Position numbers and translations under genes: made by a program. A DNA stretch of 64,000 nt from Dermatemys mawii (lineage: Eukaryota; Chordata; Testudines; Dermatemydidae), in NCBI GenBank assembly GCA_007922305.1, contig ML677374.1, forward strand, positions 11,598,689-11,662,688, given 5' to 3'. Below, in pieces: positions 1-12,713 of the stretch (position 1 is its first letter; each line of letters opens with the position of its first letter). Below the pieces are notes generated by a model. The model saw only the letters and a program-made list of their open reading frames with translations. It ran no database searches and was not told the DNA's origin.

Positions 1-977
1 ATGTTACCATCACTGGTAAATATTCTATCTCCAGAGAACACATGGAAAAGCTATAAGGCTAAGCTGTTTAAACATACCTTGTATAATACACCAATGTACT
101 TGTGGAAAACAGAACACTGTGTGGTTGTTTCAGTTGATATTCTCCCAAGCTACTATAGATCATATAAATTTACCGAATGTACAGTTCCCCGTTTTAGTAG
201 TCAAACACACAACAATCAACTTCTGAAAGGCAGAAGAGTGATTCTTTGCTATCTAATTGGCCTTCTCTAGCTCCAGCTCATTGAGTTAACTCTTTAAACC
301 CCTTTTTACACCATCTGCAGATAATCATGGAGAAAGGCATGTACATGTAAGCACAGACAGAGAATTAGATACACCACAGATTTAAAATGGGTACAGATCT
401 GAGAACGCATGTATGTCTGACACATCCTGCTTGTGCACACACATGGGTGAAAAGTGAATTTCAAATTGTGCATTTGCAATTTCCAAAATCAGAATTGTGT
501 GGGTTGATTTCTTTCTGCCTGGTCAAATTTAGATAAAGGAAACCACTAAGTCATTTTGGAAATTGTGTTAGTATATAAATTAAAGCAGAAAAGCCTCTAT
601 TCCCTCAGTTTTGCTACTAAGCTGCCTGTAACGGTGATTGCATTAGATGAAGGAGGGACCACAGGCCGGATTAGAAGGCAATGCTCAGTGAAGGCTAAAT
701 TATTAGAGTATACAGAAATATACTAGCTATTGTTTTCTGGACCACAGAGATTAATAGGTTTTAGATCAACACAGACAGACCATTCTTGATTCTGGCAAAG
801 TTTTTTATGTAAAATTATCAAACACAGCAGCAAGGATGTTCTTTTACAGCTACTTGTGGGAACTCTTAGACCCTGGGTCCTGAGCACCGCTCACTGTGGA
901 TGAATCTATACACCCACAGCGGGCCCCATGAAAGAAATTGGGGGTCCACCTGCAAGAAAGAACTTGCAGAACTGGGG
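1..977. other. Non-coding stretch, no gene recognised
   Basis: Mostly unique AT-rich sequence. An 89-codon open frame runs from base 1 to 270 on the plus strand, but its protein is not recognisable, it begins at the window edge, and no splice signal or compositional shift supports it. No RNA gene or repeat is recognised. Confidence 0.5.
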
Positions 978-1105
978 CTTTAGACCCTGATCCTGCAAAC
1001 ACTTTTGCATGTGCCTAAAATTAGGCATGTGAATGCTCCCAGGGAAGTCAAGAGGCCTATTCATGTTAAGCACGTGCGTACGTGTTTGGAGGAGTGCGGT
1101 CTTAG
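978..1105. repeat. Fold-back MITE-like element (gatcctgcaaacac family)
   Basis: The left end carries 'gatcctgcaaacac' followed by 'gcatgtgcctaaaattaggcatgtg'-type alternating text, and the right half ('gttaagcacgtgcgtacgtg', then 'tttggaggagtgcgg') is a decayed reverse complement of the left. The same family recurs at 29905-30014 and, as a fragment, at 7630-7685. The fold-back shape is seen; its nature as a non-autonomous DNA transposon is inferred. Confidence 0.6.
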
Positions 1106-2814
1106 CAATTTTATCTCCATAATGAAGCCATTTAAGCCTTTTACTGAAGATGGGAAAATCATTCAAAGGGAACGATTTAGTCAATGGATTTAGCCCTTTT
1201 TTCTATTCATGAATTGCTTGTAAACACGCCGATTTCACTTATTTGATATTCTCTCTAATTCAATGGATATTTGGGGACACACACAGCAGCCTGGATTGCT
1301 CACTAACGGTGACATTTCCTCCTTGCAAAGGGCCAGCACAAGACCTATGCACCATTCAAATCACGTATAAGCTCCACATTTAAAGTTTCACCCCAAGTGC
1401 TCACTAAACTGAATCCTGCCAGTTCTAAATATTTGCAGTTTGGCGTCTGGGCTGTCTGAGTGGCCACCGGAGTCACCCAGTATTATTTCTGCTGGTTTAC
1501 TGAATAATCCTGCAGCTCTAACTTGCTTTTGAGTCACAAGGCAAACTCTGTTTTGCGATTACATGAATTTCAGTGTAGGGATAAATTATTTGGGTCACAC
1601 TCATTTATAAATAGATAAAGTGTAAATGAACAGTAGCAGATATTTTAATAATCGTTTTAAAGTCCAGCAGGGTTTACGGGTCACTTATAACTAAAGCTTA
1701 TAACTCTAATATCATTTATTTTTTTGCTTACAACATATATTACTCATGTCCATAACATGCTTACAACATCTATTAATCCTTTATAAACCATTTGCAAATT
1801 GAACCTTAATACAAAGTGTGACTATTAGTTCTTGGTGAACTTTCATACAAACAAATCTGCACTCAAGTAAATATCCATGAAAAGTGAATAAAAGAGGAGA
1901 AAACATGGATACATTTCTCTCCTTGCCTTTCTGCCTCTGCCTTTGAACAAGATTATATCATGATCCAGTTTTGCAAGGTAGGAAAACTTGGCATTTTAAC
2001 CTATTGTTGCAATTTAGGTTAGGTAGGAGAATAATTGATAATTTCAGCTACATTCTGAAGAAGGCAGGAAGGATTGTGAGCAGATCTCTTGGCTCTTGCT
2101 CTAGAGGTGGCTTTAATCACTAGGGAGCATGGTCAGGCAACTAAGCTTGTTGATGTGTTATTGCTACACAAAACAAGGAGCTTTCATCATCCTTTATAGA
2201 GCTGCCTATGCTGGAGGTGGTGGGAGAGACAACTCCAGTAGCATTCTGTTTATGAAAAAAAAATACCTAGATCACATTCTCTCTATTTATCTCCCCTCGT
2301 TCTGCATCATTAAGAGCATTTGCATGAAAGCAAATCTTTATTAGGAAGCTTGCTTACGCCTGCTGCTTATTCCCCAACCTGAAGTCATAACCCCTAATAG
2401 GGTTACCATTCTCATTTTCCCAGCAAACAAATGGCAGTGTCAAACAGAGGAGGATGACTTCATGGGAGGAGAAGAGCAGATGAAACCCATAAAATGTCCT
2501 CAATAAAAAACACCCCCACAGAATAGTTGGTATGTAAGGAAAATGGCTGTTTAGTGGAATATTTTCCCTAGTGTTTCTTGGTAATGGTACTCTCAAGGGA
2601 TGAAACTATTACTAGCCTGTGCATTTGCTTGGGACGTAGCTGCAGATAAAGGTATGTTTAAAGGGAAGATCAGAAGCTGAGAAATTTAACATCTCTCACC
2701 CTTGACATAAGCAGTGGCCATAAAATGCAATACTTTTATGGTTTATTAGATGTAGGGGGTGCAGAGTCACAATGGGAAGAAGTGTCCACCCACACATCAT
2801 TTGCATTTTTATAA
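1106..2814. other. Non-coding stretch, unique AT-rich DNA
   Basis: No gene, RNA or transposon is recognised. All open frames are 80 codons or shorter and look random. Around 2710-2755 there is an AT-rich patch with 'ttttatggtttatta', the sort of text bound by CDX/HOX-type factors, but this is not evidence of function on its own. Confidence 0.5.
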
Positions 2815-2938
2815 GGAGCCAGATTCAGACAGCCTTATTTAGTGAGTAGTACCTTATTCAGGGAGTAATGTCCTTAACATCATGAGGCTACTCACAGAGT
2901 AAGGTAGAGCTCAGTGTGAATGAGGGTGTCAGAAGCCA
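2815..2938. repeat. Fold-back MITE-like element (ccagattc family)
   Basis: Ends read 'ggagccagattcagac' and, on the other strand, 'ggcttctgacaccctcattc'. The halves 'gagtagtaccttattc' and 'agagtaaggtagagctc' are complementary around a short centre. This is the shape of short palindromic reptile elements with ends like 'gggccagattct'. Assignment from memory; the inverted symmetry is visible. Confidence 0.6.
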
Positions 2939-3706
2939 GTCCTCTCTGAGTACATCAAATGCAAAGCATTATTATTATGCTTAGTACCCAGAATAGTGGT
3001 TTAAACTCGGCAATGTTACCCATGTTCGTAAAGATATCCCTAGGATGCAACCTATATATATCAGCCAGAATCTTAAATTGATACTTAGATGCATAAATGC
3101 CTATTTCATATTCCTAATTGCTATTTTGGTCACCCAAACATGGCATTCCATGTCCTGTTAAAGAAGTCAATGTTTAAACTATATTCCAAAACAACAGAGT
3201 TACAGAGACAAACCACAGCAAAAGGAAATATTATAAGTGGCATAGACAAGGGACAATGATGTTTTGGTGCGTATTTGAAATCAGATGAAATAGAGTTATC
3301 AAGAAGGAGAAACACAGGATAGCTGCTTCAGATGATAGAAGCGGCAATAGAGAAAGGTCTTGCACTGACAGTGGAGAAATGGAGCATTCATATATTCAGA
3401 TACACACATGCTCTTTTTAATACTGTTGCTCACTGTTGGTAGAACAAATAAAGGTTATGTAAATAAGAAGTTTGCAATGAATTTGGAGTTCTACTAATTC
3501 AATTTATTCTTGTTGACTGATAAAAATCTAGCAAATTTACCCAACTGTCAGATTTCTTTTGTCTGTTTATTACCTGGAGACCAGGACACTGAGAACACAG
3601 GTCAAGTGTAGGGGAAAAATACCTTTGCCATTAACTATAACAACAGTTTTCCGCTCCCAGTCTAGATGGAATTTAATTCAGAGTCTCCAATTTAACCATG
3701 CACCAA
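2939..3706. other. Non-coding stretch, unique
   Basis: No gene or recognised repeat. Open frames here are short and unconvincing. Confidence 0.5.
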
Positions 3707-3776
3707 GGGTGAAATCCTGGTCCCACTGAAGCCAATGGCAAAACTCAAACTGACTTCAATGCGGCCAGGATTTCCC
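3707..3776. repeat. Short fold-back element
   Basis: 'gggtgaaatcctgg' at the left is mirrored by 'ccaggatttccc' at the right, with 'cccactgaagccaatgg' and 'ctgacttcaatgcgg' also complementary in the middle. The whole 70-bp unit is an imperfect hairpin of the common reptile 'ccattgacttcaatgg' type. Confidence 0.6.
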
Positions 3777-4495
3777 TCCTCATGATTTTTTATGTATCTA
3801 TATTTGACTAAGAGAGACACACATTACTGATTGTATTGACATTTTAGGAATTGCCAACATTGTGTTGTGGATGTGATACAGGATTAAATTCCAGTACTTA
3901 CTATTAATGTTATATTCTGAAATGCAGACATTTTATTATTTTAATGCAGTATTACACTTGGTAACCACAATATGCATTTGTGTGAATAACCAATTAGAAA
4001 GAGCAGCAGCTACCCAGCCTCCTCTATATGTCAGGTGGCATACCCATTTGCACTCTTTAATAACGGAGTATGATATTGATAGTTTTTCTTTTGCTCAAGA
4101 CAATTAAACCGGCAGTACATATTTGTCTAGTGACTTTGTCTCCTCCTCAGTGGGAGAATATTTATTTTTTGATTTTAAACTATCTACTTAGCACTAGGAG
4201 GCTCCATACAAATGAATTAATCTTAAATAGTAAAATTAATACCATCCTCCTTTTAGGACTTCCAGTGCTCTTGAGAATCCAACAATCCCACCAAATCATC
4301 AAAATAATTATAATCCTGCCTCAAACCCTGAGACAATTTAAACAACTCCCTTCCTGCAAAAAGAAGGGCTTTGCATTATGCCCGCAAGATTAACCACCCA
4401 TGGTTCTGATGGATCAACAAGGGGGTGGCTTCCAAAACAGAGACCCATGCTGCCCATCCTGAAGTAATGGAGCACCACACATTAGTAATTAACTT
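3777..4495. other. Non-coding stretch, no gene recognised
   Basis: A 107-codon plus-strand open frame at 4070-4393 has no recognisable motif and lies in AT-rich DNA where such lengths occur by chance. Nothing else is seen. Confidence 0.45.
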
Positions 4496-4668
4496 GATTC
4501 TTACAACATCACTTTGAAACATTATCCCCATTTCACAGATGGAAAACTCAGGCATGGGGTAGAGTAAATGGTTTGCCCAGTTCCCGCAAAAAGTCTATGG
4601 CAGAGCCAGTAACCAAACCTACAACTCCTGAGTCTAGTGTCCTAATCACCAGACCTTCCTTCCTCCCC
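4496..4668 (-). repeat. MIR-like SINE relic
   Basis: Reads 'ttatccccatttcacagatgg', then 'gtttgcccag', 'ggcagagcc' and 'ctcctgagtctagtgtcctaatcaccag', the reverse-complement order of a MIR/CORE-SINE consensus. Strongly diverged and without target duplications, as expected for an ancient insertion. Confidence 0.6.
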
Positions 4669-7350
4669 ATCACTGAAAATTCTCTGCCAGGTGAACCCTT
4701 TAAAAGCAAGGGGTCATCAGCTTTTGAGCATCTCTAATGATCTCAGCTGCAGAGGTACTGTACAAAGTGATAGGTGTATAATGAAATCCCAAACCATTGA
4801 GGTGTCTTAGATTACTAAGTCCAAGCTATTTATGTAGCCTATAAAATATTACTCTCTGATATTATTAGCAAATTGCTGACTGAAGGAAAACAATGGTAAA
4901 TATAGAGGGAAACGAGATACTTTAGGTAGAAGAACGGTAGACGAAAGTGATCTAGCTCTGTATAGAAATGGATACATTTTGGTTCAGTTATTTGGGAATC
5001 CAGACAGGAAGACTTGATATTAAAGAGATCAAAATGTCTGTATCAAAATGTCCTGCAAGGCCACTTTTCTCTACCAAAATAAACTGGGGAAGAGATAGAT
5101 GATGGAGAGAGAAAAGGAATCAGGGAGTTGATGTAGAATCACAAACTTTTTTTTTTTTATCATCATCAGAAGGGAATGGGGCAGAAATAATCATATCTCA
5201 CAAAACATAATTAACTTTCTGGTGTTTAAGTAATACATGTTTAATTTATATTACAGAATTTATAGCTACCAAAAAAAGTGATACTTGGGAAGCATTTTTT
5301 TTTTTTTTTTTTTACATTTCCTGATGTGGATCATAAATGTCTGTCATGAGATGACTGATTTGGCTGTTTTCTTCAGGTGAGTCAGACTGAGGGAAAGGAG
5401 AACAGGACAATTTCTTAGCAAGCCCTGGAGGTGAGGTATAAATAGCATTGATGGTAGAAGCAATGGGACAGTATTGGCGCTGTATGAAGACAGACCTGAC
5501 CCACAGGAAACAGCAGTGATAGAGAAACTCATTTTGCTTGACTGCAACCAAGGTTACTAGCTCCCCTAATACTGTAGGTGCAGCTTATTATGCAAAGTAT
5601 AGGGGGAAAATACAGACATTTCATAGAAGTCCTCCTCAGACCAAAGCCTTAGAGAGGACACATTTAACTCAACAGAAGTGGATGCATCTAAATGAAGATT
5701 TACAGGTTTCATTTTTAAAAAAATAAATTAGGATTCCTCTGCACATTTCTCCCCTTGTTCCAGCTCCTTAGCTCTGCATTTGGCTGCCCTCGCTCTTTCT
5801 GTAGCCCATCAATGGGTCTGTAAACCCATTATTGCAGAACTCTGATCCATCTGGAACTCTGGTTATTCTGTGGAAACATGTTGCATTGCCCTTATATTTC
5901 CTGACCAACCCTGATTGCACTTTCAATAAAGCAAGACACCCAGAATTACATCGCGAATGGGGTGAGCTGGTGTTTAGTGATTTCAAGGCAGCTATCATTT
6001 TGTTCTATCAAACCACACCACAAAACCATGCTCCCAGACTTTCACCCAAAAAAGGCCCCCACTGCTTTGAAGCCATCCGAGAAATCCTATGATGCTGAGA
6101 TGATTAGCGATGTTTGACTGGAGATTAATGCAAAGAATGTGCTTGCCTTAGAAGACATACATGACACATGACAGGGATGTTAAGCTACACTAACTATAAT
6201 TGGTTGTTTTTCAAATGAGGCCTGAGCCTGGACCTGTGAATTTAAGTGGAATAGGATGAGACCCAAAATCCCAATTGGCTCAGTTGGAGATGGTGGTTTA
6301 ACCACATTTCTTCAGTTCACAGGGCTTAGAACTGTCCCAGGAGCTACCTCCATCCAAGGAAAAGCCAGGTGAGGAGGCGAACTGTCACTACTGTATCAGA
6401 AGCAATTGAATAGTGGTTACTTCTGTGCTAGAAGAGAATGAAAATATATTGGGCTATGACCGTGAATGAAAGGGGGCATGAAATACCATCTCATGCAAGA
6501 GCGTCTAGGGTAGGACGCAGTGAAATGTTTCGAATGAATAGTTTATTTGCCAGAAAATTCAGCTTCAGTCAACTCTAAGCTAGTCAAAAATTTGCTGAAC
6601 AGTTTTAGTAAAATTGAGGGATTAGATTCACAAAAGGGCCAGGAACAGGAGGATTTTTTTATTGCTCCAGCCACCACTTCTTCCTCTGACCATTTTGTGA
6701 ATCTAACACTCTAAAAATGCCCCGAAACAAAACATTTCATCTGGAACAAAACACTGAGTTCAACCCAAAATGGACCTTTTTGATTAGCTGAAAATTCTGA
6801 AAAAGTTTGGATTCGATTCAGTTTTTTTAATATTATTTTTCAGAATGGCCAGTGAACCGAGAAATCAGTTATTCACCCAGCTCTAATCCAGTGACCTGTT
6901 CCATTATCAGTGGTCAGACAGAGGTCTGGAGGGAGCTATTGTTACATTTTGATCTGTAAGAAAACCCATACATAAAATAACCTGAGCATCTTAGTGGCTC
7001 TTTCAGAGTGTTGCATGTTTTTCTATTTTGGGCAAGACAACTACTGTGGAGTCAGTATTTATCACTCAAACTGTTCAAATACGAAGCTATGCTCAAATAT
7101 CTTGCATCTCCCCTCTCCTCCCCAAGTCACCAGAACAGCTCAAGTCAGCTGGAACACTAGCAAACAGCTAAAGAGAAAGATGGTAAAAGTTGTGCATTTA
7201 TAATTTTGGATCAATTTTTAGCACTGTAGGCCTATAACGTTCCTACTTCCCAAATTCTGGGCCTTATTTGAAACACAGGAACTGTAATTTGAAGATGAAA
7301 ATCTGAAAAGTCACATTTTCTCTAGGCAAGCATATGGTAGTCATCATTCA
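4669..7350. other. Non-coding stretch with simple tracts and a small inverted repeat
   Basis: Contains a 19-base T tract (5295-5313) and a shorter T tract near 5150. 'gattagattcacaaaagg' (about 6619-6640) is complementary to 'ccattttgtgaatctaac' (about 6690-6707), giving an ~90-bp fold-back unit. The stretch near 6780-6885, ending 'cacccagctctaatcc', looks like a repeat whose ends resemble those near 15960-16150 and 28500-28770. No gene is recognised; open frames at 5312-6092 have no supporting features. Confidence 0.45.
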
Positions 7351-7603
7351 GGGTATGTCTAGAGTGCAATGAAATACCTGCGGCGGGCATATGTCAGTTA
7401 ACTTGAGACTCAGGCTGTGGGGCTGTAAAATTGAAGTTTGGTTCAGGCTGGAGCCTGGGCCTTGGAACCCCATGAGTAGGGGAGGATCCCAGAGCCCTGT
7501 CTCCAACCTGAGCCCAAACGTCTACACTGCAGCTGTATAACCTCACAGCCCAAGCCAGCTGACAGGGGCCTTCTGAGGGTATTTCATTACAGTGTAAGAA
7601 GTA
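7351..7603. mobile_element. PIF-Harbinger-like palindromic MITE
   Basis: The left end is 'gggtatgtctagagtgcaat' and the right end 'atttcattacagtgtaag', a decayed reverse complement. Internal arms 'gctggagcctgggccttgg' and 'cagagccctgtctccaacc', flanked by complementary 'gtcagttaact' and 'ccagctgac', make almost the whole unit a long imperfect hairpin. The 'gggtatgtctacac' end type is familiar from turtle Harbinger-like MITEs. A 71-codon minus-strand ORF inside is a by-product of the palindrome. Confidence 0.65.
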
Positions 7604-7629
7604 CTTCAAAATGCTACAGTTACATCTAT

Positions 7630-7685
7630 GGTCTCAGTCCTGCAAAGAATTCAGCATGTGCATAAGTCGTTGCAGGATCAAGGCC
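7630..7685. repeat. Fragment of fold-back element
   Basis: 'cagtcctgcaaagaattcag' and 'gttgcaggatcaagg' are inverted partners around 'catgtgcataagtc', a short internally deleted member of the family at 978-1105 and 29905-30014. Confidence 0.5.
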
Positions 7686-7805
7686 TTTGATAACTAAGTA
7701 TGAGGTACACAGAATATGAAACAAATCCAATATTTCAGATAGCACAGCTTGGTAAAATGTTAGCGTTATTCACAGTGACCATTGTGTGTGCAAACAACAC
7801 TGTAA

Positions 7806-8090
7806 GGACTGGTCTTCAGTAGCGCAGGGGATCGACTGTAGATACGCAATTTCAGCTACGTTATTAACATAGCTGAAATCGGCGTATCTATAGCTGACTT
7901 ACCTGCTGTCCTCATGGCGGCGGCGGGCGGCGGCGCGCTCCCCCATCGACTCCAGCTTGCGCCTTTTGGCGAGCTGGAGTTACGGAGTCGACGGGGGCAC
8001 CGCTGGCGATCGATTTATCTCGTCTTGACGAAACACAATAAATTGATCACCACAAGATCGATCTCTCCTGGATCTAGTGAAGACAAGCCC
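7806..8090. mobile_element. PIF-Harbinger-like MITE, copy 1, with TAA target duplication
   Basis: A 285-bp unit bounded by TAA on both sides (7803-7805 and 8091-8093). Its ends are imperfect inverted repeats: 'ggactggtcttc' and, on the other strand, 'gggcttgtcttc'. A 3-bp TWA duplication with GGGCTTGTCT-type ends is typical of PIF-Harbinger elements. The centre is CpG- and GC-rich ('ggcggcggcgggcggcgg', 'cgagctggagttacggagtcg'), unlike the surrounding AT-rich DNA. It shares its full architecture with 35103-35380. No transposase is present, so it would be non-autonomous. Confidence 0.75.
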
Positions 8091-8703
8091 TAAGGAGAGG
8101 AAATTTTAATTTCAGACACAAGAGTGGGGTCCCCTACCTCAGTACTAGAAGTGCTATGGGATCCTTAGTATACCTGCGGAGTAGTCAAGATGTTAGTTTT
8201 AAGGCCCTTATCCATGGATCAGAACACAGAAACAGCCAACATACTTCATTGGTCTAACTGGGAAGGCTGAGGAGGCTGAGTCAACCCTATAGGAGTCAGG
8301 TCCAGAGAATAAGATTCAAGGAAGTTCAAACCAAACCCCACTTCTATATAAATGGAACATTCGATCCCCAGAAGGACCATGTGTTTGCTTTAAAAGCATC
8401 AATATACAGATACACCAATGCTCCCACAGGAGCACTGTGTAAAGTAGAAACCCTGCTCACAGGACAATTTTCATTGAACTTACTGGATGCCTCATTCACA
8501 GCTAGTACTGCTCCGCTTCACAGTGTTAGATTCCATTATCACTAGCTCAAGAAGGGGTCATTTTTTAATCCCAGCAAAAGCAACCTCAATGCAGGGTATG
8601 TGTGTACTGAACAGGAAGAACAATTCCGCCTCAATACAGACTAATTAACTCAATGCAAGGCAGGATATCAGACAACGGCAAATTAGAATTTCAAAAACCT
8701 CAG
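8091..8703. other. Non-coding stretch
   Basis: No gene or clear repeat recognised. Confidence 0.45.
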
Positions 8704-8785
8704 GCCAAATCCCTGAAGCCTGGGCTCAGTTAAATCTCTTATTAAAGTCAGTGGGAGTTTTGTGCTGAGTAAGGGACTGGCCCCG
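8704..8785. repeat. Short fold-back element
   Basis: 'ggccaaatccctgaagcc' to 'gtaagggactggcccc', with a central 'aaagtcagtgggagttttg', has the layout of the short palindromic elements seen repeatedly in the window. Confidence 0.45.
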
Positions 8786-9255
8786 TCCTGTGCGTATTTC
8801 AGAAATCCATGACCATTTCTTCAAGTTCTGTAAAAAGATTCCTCACTAACTGGCTGTGAGACATATTTCACGCAGGAGCTTTTTGTCCTCCGGAATCATA
8901 AACCCCAAATAGGCATTTATATATAAAGTCAAAGACTGCGAGATTCACAGTATTGAAGCTAATGAGCAGCCCTAGAATATATTACAAATAATTCAGTTCT
9001 TTTCAGTGTCTAGAGACACCCTGTTTTCGGCTGTGAGCCCTGGAGATCTCACAAGCTAACCAGAGTATGTTTGGGTTGGCACTTGGAAGGAACTTTTACG
9101 TTGCAAGAAGCTGTGAGGGCAATGCTGTAAATGAAGCTTTTCTCTTGGAATCAGTGCCAAAGTAATGCCATCCCATAATGCCAAACAATACTGTGCTACT
9201 GTAAGTGCTGTTTCAGGTCAGACATGAAACTGACTGAGTCACTAAAAGGTTACAA

Positions 9256-9760
9256 TTGCCCCTTTGGCAGGAGCAATTAGCCAGTGTTCAAGGCCTTGCA
9301 AGACTGTTTCCATTAGGAGGAGAAAGGAATGATACTAGTCGGGCATATTCTCTGGTGCAATCCTGTTTATTTACAAAGAATAAACTGAAAAGATCTGTTG
9401 CCCTGAACACAGTAGGAACAACAGCAGGCAGTTTCCTTGCTCAGAAATCCCCAGGGTGGCTTTTCCAACATGTTCCTTGCCCAAAGAAGGAGCTCTAGCT
9501 CACTGCTCCCTTGTAGAGCTAAGCTCATGGCTGATTCTCTTGATTTCAAGCTGGCTTTCTGCCCCTTACGAACACACAGTTTGTCTTTCAAACAATCCTT
9601 CAGCCCCTGTCTTTTCAGCCAGTCCCAGGGAAACTCGTCTTATTCTCCCTGGGTTGGCTCTTGCTCACACTCTTTGCCACATGGTTCTCTGCCTTGTGTA
9701 GTCATTGTTTCCGGATATCATTACACAAAAGGGAATAAATTGCTCCTTCCACTTGGCCTT
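9256..9760 (-). mobile_element. LTR-like element remnant
   Basis: A block richer in C and T than its surroundings, with 'cctgtttatttacaaagaataaac' at one side (a reverse-complement AATAAA in a possible R region) followed by about 400 bp of CT-rich text. It resembles endogenous retrovirus LTRs of turtles recalled from memory. No boundaries or target duplications were found. Open frames of 80-111 codons fall wholly inside it and overlap in several frames, which suits non-coding CT-rich DNA. Confidence 0.35.
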
Positions 9761-9945
9761 AATGGTGTTTAGCACACCCAAGTGTATGATATTTTATCCA
9801 TTCTATTGATGGCGGTAATTAAAACTTTTCAGCATAACAATACCATTACAGAGTCTTACAAAGTATCTATAGACATAGCTAGGAGAAATACTTACTGTTA
9901 GTTCAGGTGCAATTCATTTTAAGTCTATTTTCTGCCATACAGCTT

Positions 9946-10001
9946 GACCCAAAGCCCATTGAAGTCAACAGACTCCAGTTGACTTCACTGGGCTTTGGAT
10001 C
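9946..10001. repeat. Short hairpin element, 24-bp arms
   Basis: Arms 9946-9969 and 9978-10001 are complementary at 22 of 24 positions around an 8-base loop 'agactcca'. The outer text 'gacccaaagccc' and 'gggctttggatc' matches the ends of the related unit at 12531-12602. Confidence 0.65.
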
Positions 10002-10129
10002 AGGTACGCAGGCTCTCTGCTCAAATCTCTCCTTATGTGCAGCAGCCTTCTACAGGCTATATACATGCAAGCAAAGAGAACGTTTCATGGTGGCATAAAC
10101 ATTATACCAACCCTGTGAGATTTTCAAGT

Positions 10130-10480
10130 TTCCTAGGCAAGCTACGCGTTAGACCCCATTTAGTCTTTTTCAAGAGCACCCCTCAGGTGACAGGCACGGC
10201 TTTCTACACATCTCTCAAGGGGTATTCAGTCACTTGGGAACTGGATCTCTCCTGTCTATCAACCACATTAATTTGACAAGCCCAAGTGTTTTAGGCACAT
10301 TAAGCCCTTTTCCTCCAGAAGTCTGTGACAGCAGTTGATTGAAGTCATTCAAAAACAGTGACTTCAGAACCAAGCATTATTTATTCATCTAAAGGGTACA
10401 TAGCATACAGAGCAACAGGATAAAAACAATAGCCACTATGCATACTTCCCCTTAACTAAACCTTACTCTTCCCTTGCAAG
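10130..10480. repeat. Dispersed repeat, copy 1 of 2
   Basis: Collinear with 14060-14365: both carry 'cttttcctc-gaag-ctg-acagcag-tgatt', then 'aagcattattt-ttca-c', then 'ggatacatagca' or 'gggtacatagca', then 'agagcaa-aggata-aaacaata'. Both are in the same direction about 3.9 kb apart. A CT-rich flank runs on to about 10810. It may be an LTR-type repeat read from its minus strand ('ttattta' would then be a polyadenylation signal), but the family is not certain. Confidence 0.55.
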
Positions 10481-12530
10481 CTTTGGTAAGTGCCATTCAG
10501 CTCAGATACTTCCATCCCTGAATTAAGAGCAGACTGCCTTCTCGCATTTTCTCCCTCCTTCTGTGTGTCTGTCAGTGTCTCCAGCCTGAACAGCTGCTGC
10601 TGGACAACTCAACCCCCCTTCTCTCCTATACCAGCAATTCGAAGGTTTTAATATCCCCTTTTATCCTATCTTGGTTCTGTGAAGAATAAACCTTGCTAGC
10701 CCAGTTGGAGGCATTCCCCAGTTAATATCTCCACCCTTAAAGACCCTTATCTCTGCATTGTTTTGTTTCCTGTTTTTCCCCCTCACTCTACTTCACCCGC
10801 CTCCTTTATTTTTAACTCTGTGCAGCAAGATAGGATTAATATTAAACAGGTAGATGGAGGCACATATGAAAAATACAAAACTCCCTCATTTTCCACAAGA
10901 TTATTAAACATGTGATGGCACTTTCCCTGAGTAAGGGAGTTAACTCTAAGAGCATGAGAGTTAATTGTAGAGTCCTTCCAACTGAAATAATTAACATATT
11001 TTTATTCCTGAAATTTTCCCTAAAATTTTCAGTTGGAGCTGGTGTGTTATATACTAAATCATTCTGAAGGGTTGCTGCCTGCTGTTAAACAGATGCTGCA
11101 ATTCATCTCAGCAAGTGAACTGACCCCTGTATACAGTTTGCATTGTTTTTAAAGCCTGGTTTCCTTTTGTAACAAAAGGAACCATATTAAAGCAAGTTGA
11201 CTTATTGAGTGTGCTGCTGGCGACAGAATGCACAAACAGAGAAAAAAAAGGATGTTTAAATACCTTTTCTAAATTGAGAAGGCTTCATTCACCTTTAACA
11301 GTAACCAAAACTGGCAGTTCTCTTTACATGCCATGAATACAGCAGATGTTAGAAAGCTCTTTAATCTTTCTCAGACTGCTTTAGGAAAAAAATCTGTGAC
11401 TTGCACATATATACAAGGAAGGTCAAAGAACTAAGACGTCTTGAAACAGTTTTGCTTTAGGGCCAATGAGATCCTAAGTGACCTCCATAATTTCTCAAGT
11501 TCCTAAACTTCATTACCACCAACACTTTTTTCCCTTTTGATGTTTTTCCTTTGCAGAAGGTGGGAGTTGCCTCCAGCATATCTAAAAATTTGAAACATTT
11601 TCAATTTATTCTCCTTGAAAGGTTAGTATACCTGAGGCTGCAGCTAATGATCGGAGATGCACTGAACTGTAGATTTACCATAATCACTTTTTCAACTTTT
11701 CCATGAGGACAGCCCTCTAGTTTCTTTTGGGTGTTCTCGAGAATAAATGCAATATTCTCTTCAAGTTGGGCCTCAGATTAGCTCAAACCACACTAACTAT
11801 TTCTACATTCAATTTATAAAAGCTTCCTCTGACTTCATGAAATGAAATGACCTTATTCCAATACCGGTTAATTTTCATGAAGAATGCCAGGGCCCACATC
11901 AAAACATTTCAAAGATGAGCCCTTGTGGGAGCAATATCGTTATACATGTAACAAACAACTGTAATGGTCTCATCAAACATGAGACGGGTGCTTAAAGCAG
12001 AGAACCTTCCAAATATACAACTCTTTCATACAAGTCTATGCTAACTTTTGGGACTTTGTAGTAGCTTATGAGCACCACTCTGAATGGCCTTCCACTACAT
12101 ACCCCTATTTCAAACCATTTATACAACTCTGTAATACAAATTCCTTCCAGGGTAGAATTTAGTACCTAATCTTGGCCTCAAAATGAATTATTCAGCCATT
12201 GACTAAGGGCAAGGCAACCCTCCAAATTGTACTATTTTGTACTACACCAATGAGGCTTTAGATAAGAAGTTATATCACAAGCGTGGTACTAGCCCAAGTT
12301 CTCATCCTCACTAAGGCTGGTTTTGTTTATGCTCACCTGAGAGATGTACTAAAGAATGGCACTGCTAAGAAATGATAGGATTTAACTGCATGTGGTCCAG
12401 AGCTATGGTATGCTGCCTTTTTTCCAAACGTAGGCATTGCCAACTAAAGGCTATGTCCTGATGATCTGCGCACACAGTATTTGGAAAAAGTGATCAAAGT
12501 CTTGGGCTCCACTTGTGGGAAAATGGACGA
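10481..12530. other. Non-coding stretch
   Basis: CT-rich repeat-like DNA to about 10810, then unique AT-rich sequence. A 'ctttggtaagtgcc' donor-like site near 10485 has no plausible upstream exon. No gene recognised. Confidence 0.45.
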
Positions 12531-12602
12531 AGGGCCTGATCCAAAAACACTGATATCAATAGAAAGTCTCCTACTGATTTCAGTGGGCTTTGGATCAGTT
12601 CC
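12531..12602. repeat. Short fold-back element
   Basis: 'gggcctgatccaaaaacactg' at the left mirrors 'gggctttggatcagttcc' at the right, with 'tactgatttcagtgg' in the middle. Related to 9946-10001. Confidence 0.5.
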
Positions 12603-12700
12603 TGAAGCACAACTGTCAAGGGAAAAGTAATCCTTTGTCCCAATTCCCTGCTTTAGGGATATGGTCTCATTGGAACGTACTGACCTCCAGCTGCAGCAGA

Positions 12701-12713
12701 GGGGGGGGGGGGG
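12701..12713 (+). repeat. G13 homopolymer
   Basis: Thirteen consecutive G residues after 'ctgcagcaga'. Such tracts are length-unstable and prone to sequencing error. Confidence 0.9.

Noticed and set aside
9437..9772. 111-codon plus-strand ORF
   Set aside because: Lies in an LTR-like block with other overlapping frames.
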